Counted from the first letter of the stretch, positions 1 through 9,850 are shown. The stretch: 64,000 nt of DNA from CAMWXW01 sp051650105 (GCA_051650105.1 JBOFIJ010000017.1:1-64000), one strand, 5' to 3'. The notes: a model not told the origin generated them from the letters alone. Numbers and translations are program-made.

Positions 1-644
1 TGTATCTATCGTACTAGTTCTTAATGAAATATAAAGATACTCTTTAAAGAAAGTATGTAGCCATGGTATTTGTAGTAAACGCTGTGAAAAGACAGCGAAA
101 GACATGGTCTCCTCAAATTTGTTGGGGATTTGAAATATAGTATCATGACTATATCTATCCGCTATTGTTGAATATCTAAAAATCTATATATATTTGGAAA
201 GCAAGGTAGATTGCCCCACGAAATAATATGCTTTCGTTTACAATGTCTATACTAGAAAAAATTTGATTTACAAAGGGATTTAGTGAGGTTACTGCGAATA
301 TTCTATGAAATAAGCCTATAATTACTCGGGAAAATCTTGTAAAATTTTATTGTTATCATACTCCCGTAGAACTATATATTTTTTGTAGCAATTTTCTTTT
401 ATTGAAGATTTATGTAGAGGAATATTATTTCTTGTGATATACGGGGCTTTATTGTTAGCATTGATTGTATATTTTGGAATATATATAGAATTAATAATAG
501 GAGAGATAGTCTTTATACAGTATTTTTGTAAAAAATTGATAAATATAGAGTGTTATATTTCTTGTATATAAATAGAAAATAACCTATAATGCAAGACAGA
601 CTGTTTTGTATTATATAATTATTGAATATATAAAAGGATTCTCT
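1..644. other. non-coding stretch at window start
   Basis: No reading frame with a plausible start and ribosome binding site is visible upstream of ddl. The stretch is very AT-rich, and I see no tRNA-like cloverleaf or terminator in it. It may hold the ddl promoter, but no clear -35/-10 pair could be picked out. The window edge cuts whatever lies upstream. Confidence 0.5.
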
Positions 645-1535
645 ATGAAAGTGCTGTTGCTGGCTGGCGGATGGTCTTCTGAAAGAAATGTTTCGTTGCA
701 AAGTGTAAGTGCAATACAAGAAGCATTAGAAAGTTTGGGACATAGTGTGACAGTTTTTGATCCTATATCAGAATTTCCTTCTTTACTTTCTATTGCAAAA
801 CAACATGATTTTGCTTTCATTAATCTTCATGGTGCTGGAGGAGAAGATGGTGTAGTCCAAGCTTTATTAGAATATATTGATTGTCCATATCAATCTTCAT
901 CTTTATTTGGTTCATATTTATCATTAAATAAAACGACAACAAAAATGATATATGAAGAAAATAACCTTCCAACGTCACCATATATTTTTCTAGGAACCCT
1001 TCCTCCAAAAGATTTTATTATACCGTTAAGGTATCCTGTGTTTGTGAAGGCAAATACTGGTGGTTCTAGCCTTTTTTTGTATAAAGCAAATACTATTGAA
1101 GAAGTGAATGAAGCTGTTAAAAAAATTATTAATGCTGGAGATACTGTTTTAATTGAAGAAGCTGTGTTAGGAGAAGAGATAACATGTGGCGTGTTACACA
1201 AGGATGTATTGCCCCCTGTATTAATAAAGCCCAAAAAAAAAGGTTTTTTTGATTATGAAACAAAATATGATACAAATGCAGTAGAAGAGTTGTGTCCAGC
1301 CCCATTACCAGAAAAAAGTATTATTCAAATACAAAAGTACGCAATGCAGGCACATGTAGCATTACGTCTTGGTACGTACAGTAGAACAGATATGATTATA
1401 GATGGAGACGATATTGTTTTATTAGAAACCAATACAATTCCAGGTATGACAAAAAATAGTTTATTTCCAAAAGAAGCACACGCTATAGGAATGTCTTTTA
1501 TTAAGTTAATAGAATCTTTACTAAAGAAAGTGTAA
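645..1535 (+). CDS. ddl: D-alanine--D-alanine ligase
   Basis: ATP-grasp enzyme that joins two D-alanines for the peptidoglycan stem peptide in the cytoplasm. The 296-residue length is normal for Ddl. The N-terminus LLLAGGWSSERNVSLQS matches the family's GGxSxEREVSL signature. The central loop KANTGGSSL, the EEAVLGEEITCGVL segment and the C-terminal LLETNTIPGMT (metal and substrate ligands, catalytic Asn) are all present. The ATG at 645 is chosen because AAGGA lies seven bases upstream and it starts directly at the conserved strand; the open frame extends 13 codons further upstream without a binding site. It is followed one base later by kdtA, so the two are probably co-transcribed. Confidence 0.93.
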   Translation: MKVLLLAGGWSSERNVSLQSVSAIQEALESLGHSVTVFDPISEFPSLLSIAKQHDFAFINLHGAGGEDGVVQALLEYIDCPYQSSSLFGSYLSLNKTTTKMIYEENNLPTSPYIFLGTLPPKDFIIPLRYPVFVKANTGGSSLFLYKANTIEEVNEAVKKIINAGDTVLIEEAVLGEEITCGVLHKDVLPPVLIKPKKKGFFDYETKYDTNAVEELCPAPLPEKSIIQIQKYAMQAHVALRLGTYSRTDMIIDGDDIVLLETNTIPGMTKNSLFPKEAHAIGMSFIKLIESLLKKV

Positions 1536-1536
1536 T

Positions 1537-2763
1537 ATGTTTATTTATTTATACAATCTGTTATCAAAGATAGCGATAATGATGCTTTCTAAGAATGAAC
1601 GGCTTAAAGAAGGTTTAGAAGAGCGTTATGCGAAGAACGTTCCTCATTTATCTTCTTCTTTATGGATTCAAGCAGCTTCTGCTGGTGAGGCATATTTGGT
1701 AGAGTCGTTGTTATATAAAATAGATGAGCAATCACGAGATTTTTTTTTAACGACATGGACAAAACAAGGGATGGAAATTTTATTATCTATAAAGGGGTGG
1801 GCAAGAGAGCACAGACCGTTATGGAATGTTGAAGTGCGATATTTTCCATTTGATACATGTGAACAAATGCGGAAGGTATTAGATTTGGTAAAGCCTAGAA
1901 TGGTATTATTTTTGGAAACAGAGATTTGGCCAGCATTATTATATGAATGTAAGAAAAAATCTATTCCCACAATAATAATTAATGGAAGAATGTCGGAAAA
2001 GAGCTGTTTTTGGTACAAGAAAATATCGTATTTTCTCAAAGCATTTTCTCCTTGCGTTATTGCAGCGATTTCAAAAAGAGATGAATTGTGTTATAAACGC
2101 GTTTTTTCAAATGCACATGTGGAATACATTAATAATATAAAGTTTACTCGTCTTAAGAAAAAAGATAAGATCTATAATGACGTCGTAATTCCCACAAAAA
2201 ATAAAGAAATTGTTCTTTTTGCTTCTATGAGAGTGAAAGAAAAAGATAGCATTGTAGAGTTTTTGCAATCTATAAATAGAGATATTATATGTATTATAGT
2301 TCCAAGACATCTTCATCTTATAGACGAATTTAAGAGTGCACTATCGGAATCTGGAATAGAATATTCACTACGCACTGAAGGTATATCGCAGACAAAAGAT
2401 GTAATTATATGGGATACCTTTGGGGAATTATCTGCACTATATATGAAATCAAAAATTGTATTTGTAGGGGGGACGTTATATAAAGAATATGGTGGTCAAA
2501 ATTTTTTAGAACCGTTGCTATATGGTGTTGTTCCTATAGTTGGTCCATTTAGAAGTAATTTCTTGTGGGCAGAAGAAGGTCTTCAAGAAAGAAAGTTATT
2601 GGAGTGTGTGAATACTGTGGAAGAATTAGTAAAAGTAGTCCAAAATAAAATAGATCATGGTTGTCTTAACTATACAGATGAGTTTCAAAAGTGGCTTTAT
2701 CCAAAAACAAGGGCTATTGAGGAATTATTTTTTATGCTTCAGAAACACGGTTTTGTCTTGTAA
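1537..2763 (+). CDS. kdtA: 3-deoxy-D-manno-octulosonic acid (KDO) transferase
   Basis: Glycosyltransferase that adds KDO to lipid A on the inner face of the inner membrane. The protein has 408 residues, close to the usual 420. A short hydrophobic N-terminus is followed by WIQAASAGEA (family motif WxHaxSvGE), FLETEIWPALL, IIINGRMSEKS and the C-terminal half VFVGGTLYKEYGGQNFLEPLLYG, which fits the donor-binding GGsl..GGqNilEp motif. The start follows the ddl stop by one base, indicating translational coupling. It is the only KDO transferase here, and whether it adds one or two KDO units cannot be read from the sequence. WaaA is the alternative name. Confidence 0.92.
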   Translation: MFIYLYNLLSKIAIMMLSKNERLKEGLEERYAKNVPHLSSSLWIQAASAGEAYLVESLLYKIDEQSRDFFLTTWTKQGMEILLSIKGWAREHRPLWNVEVRYFPFDTCEQMRKVLDLVKPRMVLFLETEIWPALLYECKKKSIPTIIINGRMSEKSCFWYKKISYFLKAFSPCVIAAISKRDELCYKRVFSNAHVEYINNIKFTRLKKKDKIYNDVVIPTKNKEIVLFASMRVKEKDSIVEFLQSINRDIICIIVPRHLHLIDEFKSALSESGIEYSLRTEGISQTKDVIIWDTFGELSALYMKSKIVFVGGTLYKEYGGQNFLEPLLYGVVPIVGPFRSNFLWAEEGLQERKLLECVNTVEELVKVVQNKIDHGCLNYTDEFQKWLYPKTRAIEELFFMLQKHGFVL

Positions 2764-2996
2764 TGATAAAAAACAGAATAAGGATAGAAGATTTCTTTAT
2801 TTAGAAAAGATAGTTACTAGCATAAGAAAATACAGTTAACAATTATTCTTATCAAGACGTATATACTTTCATAAGACCATATAAAAGCGGCATTTTTAGT
2901 TAATACAATGGCGAAAATGTGTCTATAATATGATGCTTAGAAAAGTATAGTAGTTGTACGCGGTCATTCATTATGTTTACATCTTGTATAAGTATG

Positions 2997-5855
2997 TTAG
3001 GGAATCAGCGTTTTAATTTCTTGTCGTGCTTTTTCTGAATTAAGTTCACTTTGGGCTAATTGTCCATAGGAAGAAGTACCTTCTTTTTTAACAACAGCTT
3101 CCAATGTTTCTTTCCATTTGGTAGTATCCCCTGCCAGTTTAAATAGTTCCGCTTTTTGTAGCAGAAGAGATTTATCTTCTGGATCATAACTTTCTTGTAA
3201 TATTATATATCGTAATGCATCTTGATATGTTGCCTGTTCTTTTGCTATAGAAACAAGAAGAGCAAGGGCATCAATAATATTAGTTTTACTTTCTTCAAGA
3301 GATATTTCGTTATTTTTCACAGCGAGTAATAAACTATTCAAGCTATTTTGTGCGATAGGATATATGAATTGGGGAGCCTTTCTTTGAGCAAAAAGCATTT
3401 GTGCCATAGAATATGCGGCAATGCCTTTATAATAAGGGGGTGTGAAGACATTATTAAAAAGTTTTTCCCAAAGGGCAAAAGCCTTATCTTGTTGATTTGT
3501 TTTTTCAAATGCTGTGGCTGCATAAAAAGCAAGCATTGAAGAGCTTTGTTGAGAAAGGTCCCAAGAAATTGTTCTGTAATAGGTATCGATAAGAGTATTC
3601 CAATTTTTTGTTTCATTGAGTAATGTTAATTGAAGTGAGAGCACTTCTTCAGAAAGACCTGGATATTGTCTTCCTTTAAAAAATTCTTGTAGGAGTTCTT
3701 GTGTTTTTGTGAAATCTCCGTTTTTATGAAAGGCTTTTGCAAGAGACAGTTTTTCTTTAGGAGAAATATTTTCTTGGTTTTGAGAGAAAAGTACGGGGTA
3801 CTTATCCCATAAGTCAGGGAGTTCTTTTTGTGTTTTTTCATCAAGAGTGATGGTTTCAAGAGCTTTTATTGCAATATCATTAAGTGAAGGAACAAGCGGA
3901 CTATCAGGATATTTTTGTACAAAATCGTGAACACTCTCAATAGCTCTACTATTATCTCCTTCCCATAAATACCATATAGCTAATTTTGCGTGTGCAATTG
4001 GCGCAAGAGGTGAATCTGGATGCTCATTCTTTATTTTAGTGTATGTTTCAAGAGGTCTTGTATTGTATGGTCTGTCAAAAATAGAAAACATTGTGTTAAG
4101 ATCTGCTGAAGTATCATAAATACCTTCTTCTGCAAGTCTCATTTGCGAAATAAGAGCTCCTTCAGATTGAGGAAAATCTTTGATAATTTTGTTATATAAA
4201 ATGGTTGCTTTGGCTGTTTGTTTTTGTCTAAGATATGTATCAGCAATATTGGCCATAACAAGGTCTATTTCTGGAGCATCAGGAAGTATATTATAATATT
4301 TCCAATATAAAGAAAGTGCTTTAGTATAATCTTTAAGGTGTGTGGCTAACTGAGCTTCAAAAAGTAATATTTTAGGGTATTCTTGGTAAAATGAAGGCCA
4401 CCTTGTATTTAAGAAATCTGTATAAGGGATGGCTTCTTTGTAGTAACCCATTGCCACAAGTGTCTCGATGATAGCAACAGTATTTTCTCGTAAGAAGGTA
4501 AATGTTGGATAATTTTTTTCAATAATTTGAAATTGTTCAAGTGCTTTTGCATATTCTTTATTTTCTTTGTAATACATACCTAAATAATAGTAGGTAAAGG
4601 GAGTAGAAGTATGTTTTGGAAAACGTTTTTGTACAGCAGAAAAATAGGCTTCAGCTTCTTTTGTATTTTTTAATGTAAGATTTACCATAGCAAGCTTAAG
4701 GAGTGCATCAGGGGTTTTTGTAGAATGTGGGTTGAAGTTCATGGCTTCATTGTATGCTGCAATAGATTTTTGAATAAGAGCTGGCTGTGTTCTGCTAAGA
4801 GCTTCATAGCTATCTGCAATAAAATATAGTATTTCTTCTTTTATTGCAGGGGGCATTTGAGTATTTTTTAAAGTAAGTAAAAGAGAAAGAGCTTCTTCTA
4901 TTTTGCCAGCAGAGAGAAATTGGAGAGCTTTGGCTAAATCTTTCTCATAACGTTCTTGTGTAGGTTGTTCATCAGGTATCGTAACAAGAGTATTCTGATT
5001 AACAGGTTTTTCAGAAGGGAATAGCGGAAGAGAAGGGGAAGATTTTTTATCAGAGACAGTTTTTTTCTGTGAAGGAGAGCTGTCTTTCTCTTTTTCTGCA
5101 ATGGGGGCACTATCTTCTTCTTTTTCTTTGGGAGAAATTGGATTATCTTGTGTATTTGCATTTTGAGAATTCCAGTCTTCTAATGATCCTGTATTAATGG
5201 AATGTCTAAAACTTGTGGTTAGAATGTTTTGTTGAGAGCTTTCTTTTTGGATAGGTATTGTGGATATTTGTGCATTACCAGAAATGGGCGAAATGATGGA
5301 CACCAGTTGTTCCTTGATTCTGTTTTGTTGAGGAATAATGGCTTTTGCTTGTAAATATTGTGGCGATTGCTTTGGCTGTAGCAATGGAGTATTAAGAATG
5401 GCAATTTGTTGTGTTAAAGAATGTGGAGTAGGTGTAGGTATTTGAATAGTATTAGTATCCTGTGTATTAAAGGACCAATATTGTCCCATAGTATCAGGAA
5501 ATAATATTAAGGTAACAGAATCACGTTGTCTTGAGACAATATAGCCAAAATTGCTGTCTTGTAGAGTAATAACAAGTGTATTTTGTCTTGCTTTAATGGA
5601 GCTAATAAATGTAGATCTAATAATTTCTGTTTGGCTTTTTACTACTAAATCAAGATATGTTTTTGGTCCAGATACTAATAATTCTGTTTTTCCTATTCTT
5701 TTAATCTGTAGGTTTTTAGGATTATTAAGTGTGAAAAGGAGTTCCTCACTAGAAAAAAGATTTTTCCAGCGAAAGGAATTTGCATATACATTCTCAAGAA
5801 AAGACTGAGAATAGAGAAAGAGAAAAGTTACTAGTAAGGCAAAAATTTTATTCAC
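2997..5855 (-). CDS. periplasmic tetratricopeptide-repeat protein
   Basis: Large 952-residue protein of unknown specific role. A signal peptide (residues 1 to about 26, KIFALLVTFLFLYSQ core ending NVYA) predicts export. Residues 27-140 form a beta-rich region resembling an AMIN-type envelope-binding domain (weak resemblance). Residues about 220-310 are a low-complexity Ser/Pro/Lys/Glu linker. From about 310 to the end runs a long series of TPR-like helix pairs (for example AEAYFSAVQKRFPKHTSTPFTYYYLG and ATILYNKIIKDFPQSEGAL with the spacing of TPR units). It lies 24 bases downstream of the sigma-54 activator gene and is probably co-transcribed with it. Such architectures scaffold cell-envelope or motility complexes, but the partner is unknown. 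Confidence 0.75.
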   Translation of the reverse strand: MNKIFALLVTFLFLYSQSFLENVYANSFRWKNLFSSEELLFTLNNPKNLQIKRIGKTELLVSGPKTYLDLVVKSQTEIIRSTFISSIKARQNTLVITLQDSNFGYIVSRQRDSVTLILFPDTMGQYWSFNTQDTNTIQIPTPTPHSLTQQIAILNTPLLQPKQSPQYLQAKAIIPQQNRIKEQLVSIISPISGNAQISTIPIQKESSQQNILTTSFRHSINTGSLEDWNSQNANTQDNPISPKEKEEDSAPIAEKEKDSSPSQKKTVSDKKSSPSLPLFPSEKPVNQNTLVTIPDEQPTQERYEKDLAKALQFLSAGKIEEALSLLLTLKNTQMPPAIKEEILYFIADSYEALSRTQPALIQKSIAAYNEAMNFNPHSTKTPDALLKLAMVNLTLKNTKEAEAYFSAVQKRFPKHTSTPFTYYYLGMYYKENKEYAKALEQFQIIEKNYPTFTFLRENTVAIIETLVAMGYYKEAIPYTDFLNTRWPSFYQEYPKILLFEAQLATHLKDYTKALSLYWKYYNILPDAPEIDLVMANIADTYLRQKQTAKATILYNKIIKDFPQSEGALISQMRLAEEGIYDTSADLNTMFSIFDRPYNTRPLETYTKIKNEHPDSPLAPIAHAKLAIWYLWEGDNSRAIESVHDFVQKYPDSPLVPSLNDIAIKALETITLDEKTQKELPDLWDKYPVLFSQNQENISPKEKLSLAKAFHKNGDFTKTQELLQEFFKGRQYPGLSEEVLSLQLTLLNETKNWNTLIDTYYRTISWDLSQQSSSMLAFYAATAFEKTNQQDKAFALWEKLFNNVFTPPYYKGIAAYSMAQMLFAQRKAPQFIYPIAQNSLNSLLLAVKNNEISLEESKTNIIDALALLVSIAKEQATYQDALRYIILQESYDPEDKSLLLQKAELFKLAGDTTKWKETLEAVVKKEGTSSYGQLAQSELNSEKARQEIKTLIP

Positions 5856-5879
5856 AGTATGTCCTAAATATAAAAAGAA

Positions 5880-6950
5880 TTAAAAAATAGAACCTCGTTT
5901 TTTAAGTTTTTCTATAAGTGTTGTTCGTTTCATTCCAAGTATTTTTGCTGCCTGATGTTTGACACCTTCAGTTTGAAGGAGTGCTTCTTGTAAAAGTTTG
6001 TTTTCAATGGTTTCTAAAAATTCTTTAAGAGACATGTTCTTATCATGTAATACATTGAGAGAAGGCCATTCCTCAAAAAGAGGAGAAAGGGTTTGAATGG
6101 TATGAGTATATTTATCTATATGTGTGGGAACCACTGTTTGATGAGAAAGTGTTGTTTCTGGAGTAGTGGAATGTGTAATTTTTGTATCTCGAATTTTCTG
6201 AGGTAAATCAGCAAGTTGTACAAGATCATTTTCTACAAGAATGCTTAAATATTGCATTCTGTTCTCTAATTCTCGAATATTGCCTTGCCAAGAATATTGT
6301 TTTAGATATTCTTGTGTTTCAGAAGAAAGCGCGAGCGTTTTTCTATTGTTTTCTTTACAAAATTTTTCTAAGAAAAAAGTACATAAAGGAATAATATCAA
6401 CAATTCTTTCTCTAAGAGGAGGAATTTCGACAGAGATGACGTTTAATCTATAATATAAATCTTCTCTAAAATGACCATGTTCTATCGCTTTCTCAAGATT
6501 TTTATTTGTGGCTGCAACAACACGAACATCTACTTTTTGTGGGCCAGACCCACCAACACGTTCTATTTCTTTTTCTTGCAAAACACGAAGTATTTTAACT
6601 TGGAGAGAGAGATCCATTTCTCCAATCTCATCAAGAAATATGGTTCCTCCGTGGGCAAGCTCGAATCTTCCTATACTAGACCTATGAGCGTTTGTAAATG
6701 CTCCTCTTTCGTGTCCAAAAAGAGTTGACTCTAAGAGGCCTTCAGGAATAGCACCACAGTTAATAGGGATGAAGGGTTTATCTCTTCTTTTGCTGTGTTC
6801 ATGAAGGGTTCGAACAAAAACCTCTTTTCCTGTCCCAGATTCACCAGAAACTAAAATAGTACTGTCAGTGGGGGCAACTTTTTGTAATAAAGAGTAAATT
6901 CCTTTTAGGGAAGTTTCAGTACCAATAATTTCTTTGAATCTGGATGACAT
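5880..6950 (-). CDS. sigma-54-dependent transcriptional activator without receiver domain
   Basis: Bacterial enhancer-binding protein of 356 residues. It lacks an N-terminal receiver and starts almost directly with the AAA+ domain. Walker A GESGTGKE is at residues 36-43, Walker B GGTIFLDEIGE near 101-111 and the sensor/arginine region FREDLYYRLN near 161-170. A Fis-type helix-turn-helix is at the C-terminus (about 315-356, KHQAAKILGMKRTTLIEKLKK). The sigma-54 contact loop reads GAFTNA (83-88) instead of GAFTGA. The ATG has GGAGGG just upstream. Lacking an input domain, it is either constitutive or controlled by a partner protein. It may act in flagellar control (FlrA/FleQ-like), but this is a guess. 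Confidence 0.85.
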   Translation of the reverse strand: MSSRFKEIIGTETSLKGIYSLLQKVAPTDSTILVSGESGTGKEVFVRTLHEHSKRRDKPFIPINCGAIPEGLLESTLFGHERGAFTNAHRSSIGRFELAHGGTIFLDEIGEMDLSLQVKILRVLQEKEIERVGGSGPQKVDVRVVAATNKNLEKAIEHGHFREDLYYRLNVISVEIPPLRERIVDIIPLCTFFLEKFCKENNRKTLALSSETQEYLKQYSWQGNIRELENRMQYLSILVENDLVQLADLPQKIRDTKITHSTTPETTLSHQTVVPTHIDKYTHTIQTLSPLFEEWPSLNVLHDKNMSLKEFLETIENKLLQEALLQTEGVKHQAAKILGMKRTTLIEKLKKRGSIF

Positions 6951-7107
6951 TTTTCCCTCCGAGAATAATATAACATAAGTAGTGTCATAAATATGACGTT
7001 AATATATCTTATAAAACACGTTATATCTGTCATTATATAGAATGTATGGTACCCTGTGGAGAGATATTAATAGCTACTAGGGTAAGATAACAATATAATT
7101 TTCTCAA

Positions 7108-7914
7108 CTAACAAGGAAACGTATCTTCCACAAGAGAATGTAATTTTTTGCAATTTTCTTCAATAGTTGCATAAGCATCGTGGGCATGGATAGATTCTAA
7201 ACTACGAATAAAAATAGAATATCCAAAAACACTTTTATGAGACTGCAAAGAACTTGCCATATTTCGCGCAACATCTTCAACGAAGTAAGGATGCGAGAAT
7301 GCAGTTTCTGTTAGAGACTTTTCATCTGGTCTTTTTACAAGAGGATATACAGAAGAAGAAGCTGTATTATGTAGTAAAGAAATACAGTCTTCTAATATAA
7401 AAGAACTGTCAGAATTTAGACATATATTACCGAGTGTTCTCTGGGAATGCGCACCTGTATCACTAATAGCAAGAGAGCAAGGGCATACAGTCATATAGGG
7501 GATTTGTAGAGTCATTTGTGGCAAAAAAGAATTCTGATGCAATGTGGCTTGGAAAGATGCTTGATACAGAGAATGCCCTAGTTTTTTTGTAGTTGGAGAA
7601 TATAAAGGTAAGAGTATTTGGAAATGTAATGTAATGAATGCAGAAGAACTTTGTAATTTTGTTTTTATCTGAGACAAAAATGGCAATAAAGACCAAGGAG
7701 TAGAAAGAACAAGTGTATTCTCTTCAAGTAATTCAGCAAGTCTACTCATGTGTGTGCCTCTTTGTGTTTTGTCTAAAGATACACCAATATCACATAATGC
7801 AATGATGGAATATTCTTGTAGTCCCTTATAGGTGAAGGAAACACCGTAATTACTAATACCTACATTCTGTAAAGGAATGGAATGTAGGGGGATGCTAGAT
7901 TGAATATCTATCAT
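7108..7914 (-). CDS. folE2: GTP cyclohydrolase FolE2 (type IB, zinc-independent)
   Basis: Converts GTP to 7,8-dihydroneopterin triphosphate for folate synthesis. The 268-residue protein carries the FolE2 hallmarks: TQRGTHMSRL near the N-terminus, the conserved cysteine in the TVCPCSLAISDTGAHSQR segment, and HPYFVEDVARNMA. The ATG at 7914 is preceded by AAAGGAG and overlaps the TGA of the upstream methyltransferase gene (ATGA), so the pair is translationally coupled. FolE2 enzymes replace the zinc enzyme FolE in many bacteria and can work with other metals. The divergent neighbour two genes away is a zinc-uptake binding protein, which makes a shared response to zinc shortage plausible, though I found no convincing Zur box. 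Confidence 0.92.
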   Translation of the reverse strand: MIDIQSSIPLHSIPLQNVGISNYGVSFTYKGLQEYSIIALCDIGVSLDKTQRGTHMSRLAELLEENTLVLSTPWSLLPFLSQIKTKLQSSSAFITLHFQILLPLYSPTTKKLGHSLYQASFQATLHQNSFLPQMTLQIPYMTVCPCSLAISDTGAHSQRTLGNICLNSDSSFILEDCISLLHNTASSSVYPLVKRPDEKSLTETAFSHPYFVEDVARNMASSLQSHKSVFGYSIFIRSLESIHAHDAYATIEENCKKLHSLVEDTFPC

Positions 7915-8582
7915 TGTGAAATCTCCTTTGTAATTTCCCAAAGTGTTATTGCATCATACATATTATTTTGTTTTATAGTATTTGGGAGAGTTACTTTATT
8001 AACAATAAAATCCTGGGATAAAAAGTGCAAAATTGCTTTTTCTTGAAAGCCCCTATCACAATCTGCTAGCCAAAAGATGCCTTCTTTTTTGAGAGTAAAA
8101 TCTATAAACTGAACTATATGCGGTATAAAAGCGCGTTCATACAGTATATCTGCTGCCCAAATATAAGAAAAAGAGTGTCGTGTATATGCTGGATACCGCC
8201 AATCCATAGCAAAAGAAACTGGTAGATATCGTAAATATTGCCGATTATGTTGTATGTTTTTTCGCAAATAAAGAAGTGCTTTGCTTTGATAATCCATTGC
8301 ACAAACAAGTGCACCAAAAGATGCTGGAACAAGGCTAGTTAAACCAAGACCACAACCGATATCAAGACAATAGCGATTCTGCAAGAGTATTTTTTTTGTA
8401 TTTAAGAATTCGGAAAGAGCAAGAGAACTGTTCCATAATTCCGACCAATAGGGAATACGTTCGTCGTCGAGTTCTTGTTGTGTTAATGTATCCCACAGAA
8501 CGTCAAGAGAAGCTGGTTTTTCTAGCTTCCATGTCTGTTCTGCTACATGAACTTCTAAAAAAGAAGAAAGTATTGTGTCCAT
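7911..8582 (-). CDS. class I SAM-dependent methyltransferase (METTL21/protein-methyltransferase-like)
   Basis: A 223-residue Rossmann-fold methyltransferase. Motif I is YCLDIGCGLGLTSLVPASFG, followed by the acidic residue in CAMDYQ that would bind the SAM ribose. The segment PYWSELWNSSLALSEFL upstream of motif I is typical of the lysine-methyltransferase-like group (METTL/NNT1 families), and WAADILYE resembles their post-motif II. The open frame runs to 8639 but only with a TTG codon; the ATG at 8582 gives the normal family N-terminus and has a weak GGA upstream. The substrate is unknown. It is coupled to folE2 by a 4-base overlap. Confidence 0.75.
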   Translation of the reverse strand: MDTILSSFLEVHVAEQTWKLEKPASLDVLWDTLTQQELDDERIPYWSELWNSSLALSEFLNTKKILLQNRYCLDIGCGLGLTSLVPASFGALVCAMDYQSKALLYLRKNIQHNRQYLRYLPVSFAMDWRYPAYTRHSFSYIWAADILYERAFIPHIVQFIDFTLKKEGIFWLADCDRGFQEKAILHFLSQDFIVNKVTLPNTIKQNNMYDAITLWEITKEISQ

Positions 8583-8751
8583 ATAATAGTTTTCCAAGAG
8601 ATAAAGGGCTATTCTATCAAAGAAACATATTTTTGACAAGGTAAGAGATAAGTTAGGAAAAAAAACTTTACATTAAAAATAAAACTAGGTATCCTGCCCT
8701 GCTACTGTCAGATATATTTTTATAAAAAAATGATTTAAGAGGGACGATAGA

Positions 8752-9660
8752 ATGAAATATTGTATGGCAATCATATTGTTTATTTTTGTATTTTCACCAA
8801 ATGCATATGCAAAAAAACTTTCTGTAGTTGTGTCAATTCCCCCTCAAAAATATTTTGTTAATAAAATAGCAAAAGACCATGTTACTGTGGAAATTCTTGT
8901 ACCACAAGGTGCAGATCCTCATACATTCGAACCAAGACCGAAACAATTACAATTTTTACGCAGTGCAGATATTTATTTTTCAATAGGAATAGGTTCAGAA
9001 AATAAATGGCTTACGTACGCAAAAGAATTTTCTCCTTCACTACATATTGTGCCAAGCTATAGTGAAGTGAATATAAATAAGAATAATAATACAAAATTGA
9101 GTGCGAACTTGGTACTTTCTAAAAAGAGTGCTTCTCACAAGCATGAAAATATACATGGGGGTAATCATAGTCATCAGGGTGATCAACATACATGGCTTTC
9201 ACCAAAACATGTTATTGTTATAGTTGAGAGAATGAGAGATGTTCTTGTTGAATATGATAGAAAAAATGCGACATTCTATGAAAAGAATGCAGCTGATTTT
9301 ATAGAAGAAATCCGAATATTGGATGCCAGTATAGTGCAATCTTTATCAGGTAAAAAACATAGAGCTTTTTTATCATATCATCAAGCATGGGATTATTTTG
9401 CAGAGGAATACAATCTACAAGAAATTGCTGTTGAGAATGTAGGGAAAGAAACAACAGCAAAAGATATTGCTAGAATAATAGAAAAGGCAAAAGCACAAAA
9501 GGTCACTATTGCAATTGCACAGCCACAACATGGGATGAAAATATTAGAATTAATAGCAAGAACATTAAGTATCTCAGTACGAAGTGTTGATCCTTTGTCT
9601 GAAAATTGGACAAGCACAATGAAAGAGATGCAAAACATCCTTGTAAAATTTCTACAGTAA
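8752..9660 (+). CDS. znuA: zinc/manganese ABC transporter periplasmic binding protein
   Basis: Metal-binding lipocalin-like cluster A-I substrate-binding protein (ZnuA/TroA family), 302 residues with a signal peptide (residues 1 to about 20, ending NAYA). Metal-ligand histidines lie in GADPHTFEPRP, QHTWLSPKHV and SYHQAWDYFAEEY. A His-rich loop (HKHENIHGGNHSHQGDQH, about residues 128-146) between the first two is characteristic of zinc-specific members. It is a lone gene: no ATPase or permease gene follows in the window, so the transporter must be completed elsewhere. Manganese specificity is less likely given the loop. Confidence 0.88.
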   Translation: MKYCMAIILFIFVFSPNAYAKKLSVVVSIPPQKYFVNKIAKDHVTVEILVPQGADPHTFEPRPKQLQFLRSADIYFSIGIGSENKWLTYAKEFSPSLHIVPSYSEVNINKNNNTKLSANLVLSKKSASHKHENIHGGNHSHQGDQHTWLSPKHVIVIVERMRDVLVEYDRKNATFYEKNAADFIEEIRILDASIVQSLSGKKHRAFLSYHQAWDYFAEEYNLQEIAVENVGKETTAKDIARIIEKAKAQKVTIAIAQPQHGMKILELIARTLSISVRSVDPLSENWTSTMKEMQNILVKFLQ

Positions 9661-9694
9661 TGATTTCTTTAAGAGATCTTCAATAGCACAGGAG

Positions 9695-9836
9695 TCCTAC
9701 AAAGTAATTATAGCATAGCCTCCATCAACATGAAGTATTTCGCCTATAACTCCCCGAGCGAGGTCTGAAGCAAGAAATGTTGCAGCATCACCAACTCCTC
9801 TTGTGTAAGATTTCTTTGTAATAGAGCTAATTCTGC
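9695..9836 (-). pseudogene. degenerate duplicate of the fabI 3' end
   Basis: About 142 bases repeat, with scattered substitutions and one deleted base, the last part of fabI (9849-9991). The offset is 154 bases before the deletion and 155 after it. Read on the minus strand it still encodes recognisable FabI C-terminus, ending VGDAATFLASDLARGVIGE and then GGYAIITL, but a one-base deletion (CAACTCCTC against CAACTTCCTC) breaks the frame upstream of that. It sits directly behind the intact gene, between fabI and znuA. It is a tandem partial duplication now decaying, not a gene. Confidence 0.93.
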
Positions 9837-9850
9837 GGTACATAAAGATC

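Noticed and set aside
9695..9836. A separate short gene between znuA and fabI
   Set aside because: It is a frame-shifted copy of the fabI 3' end without a start codon.
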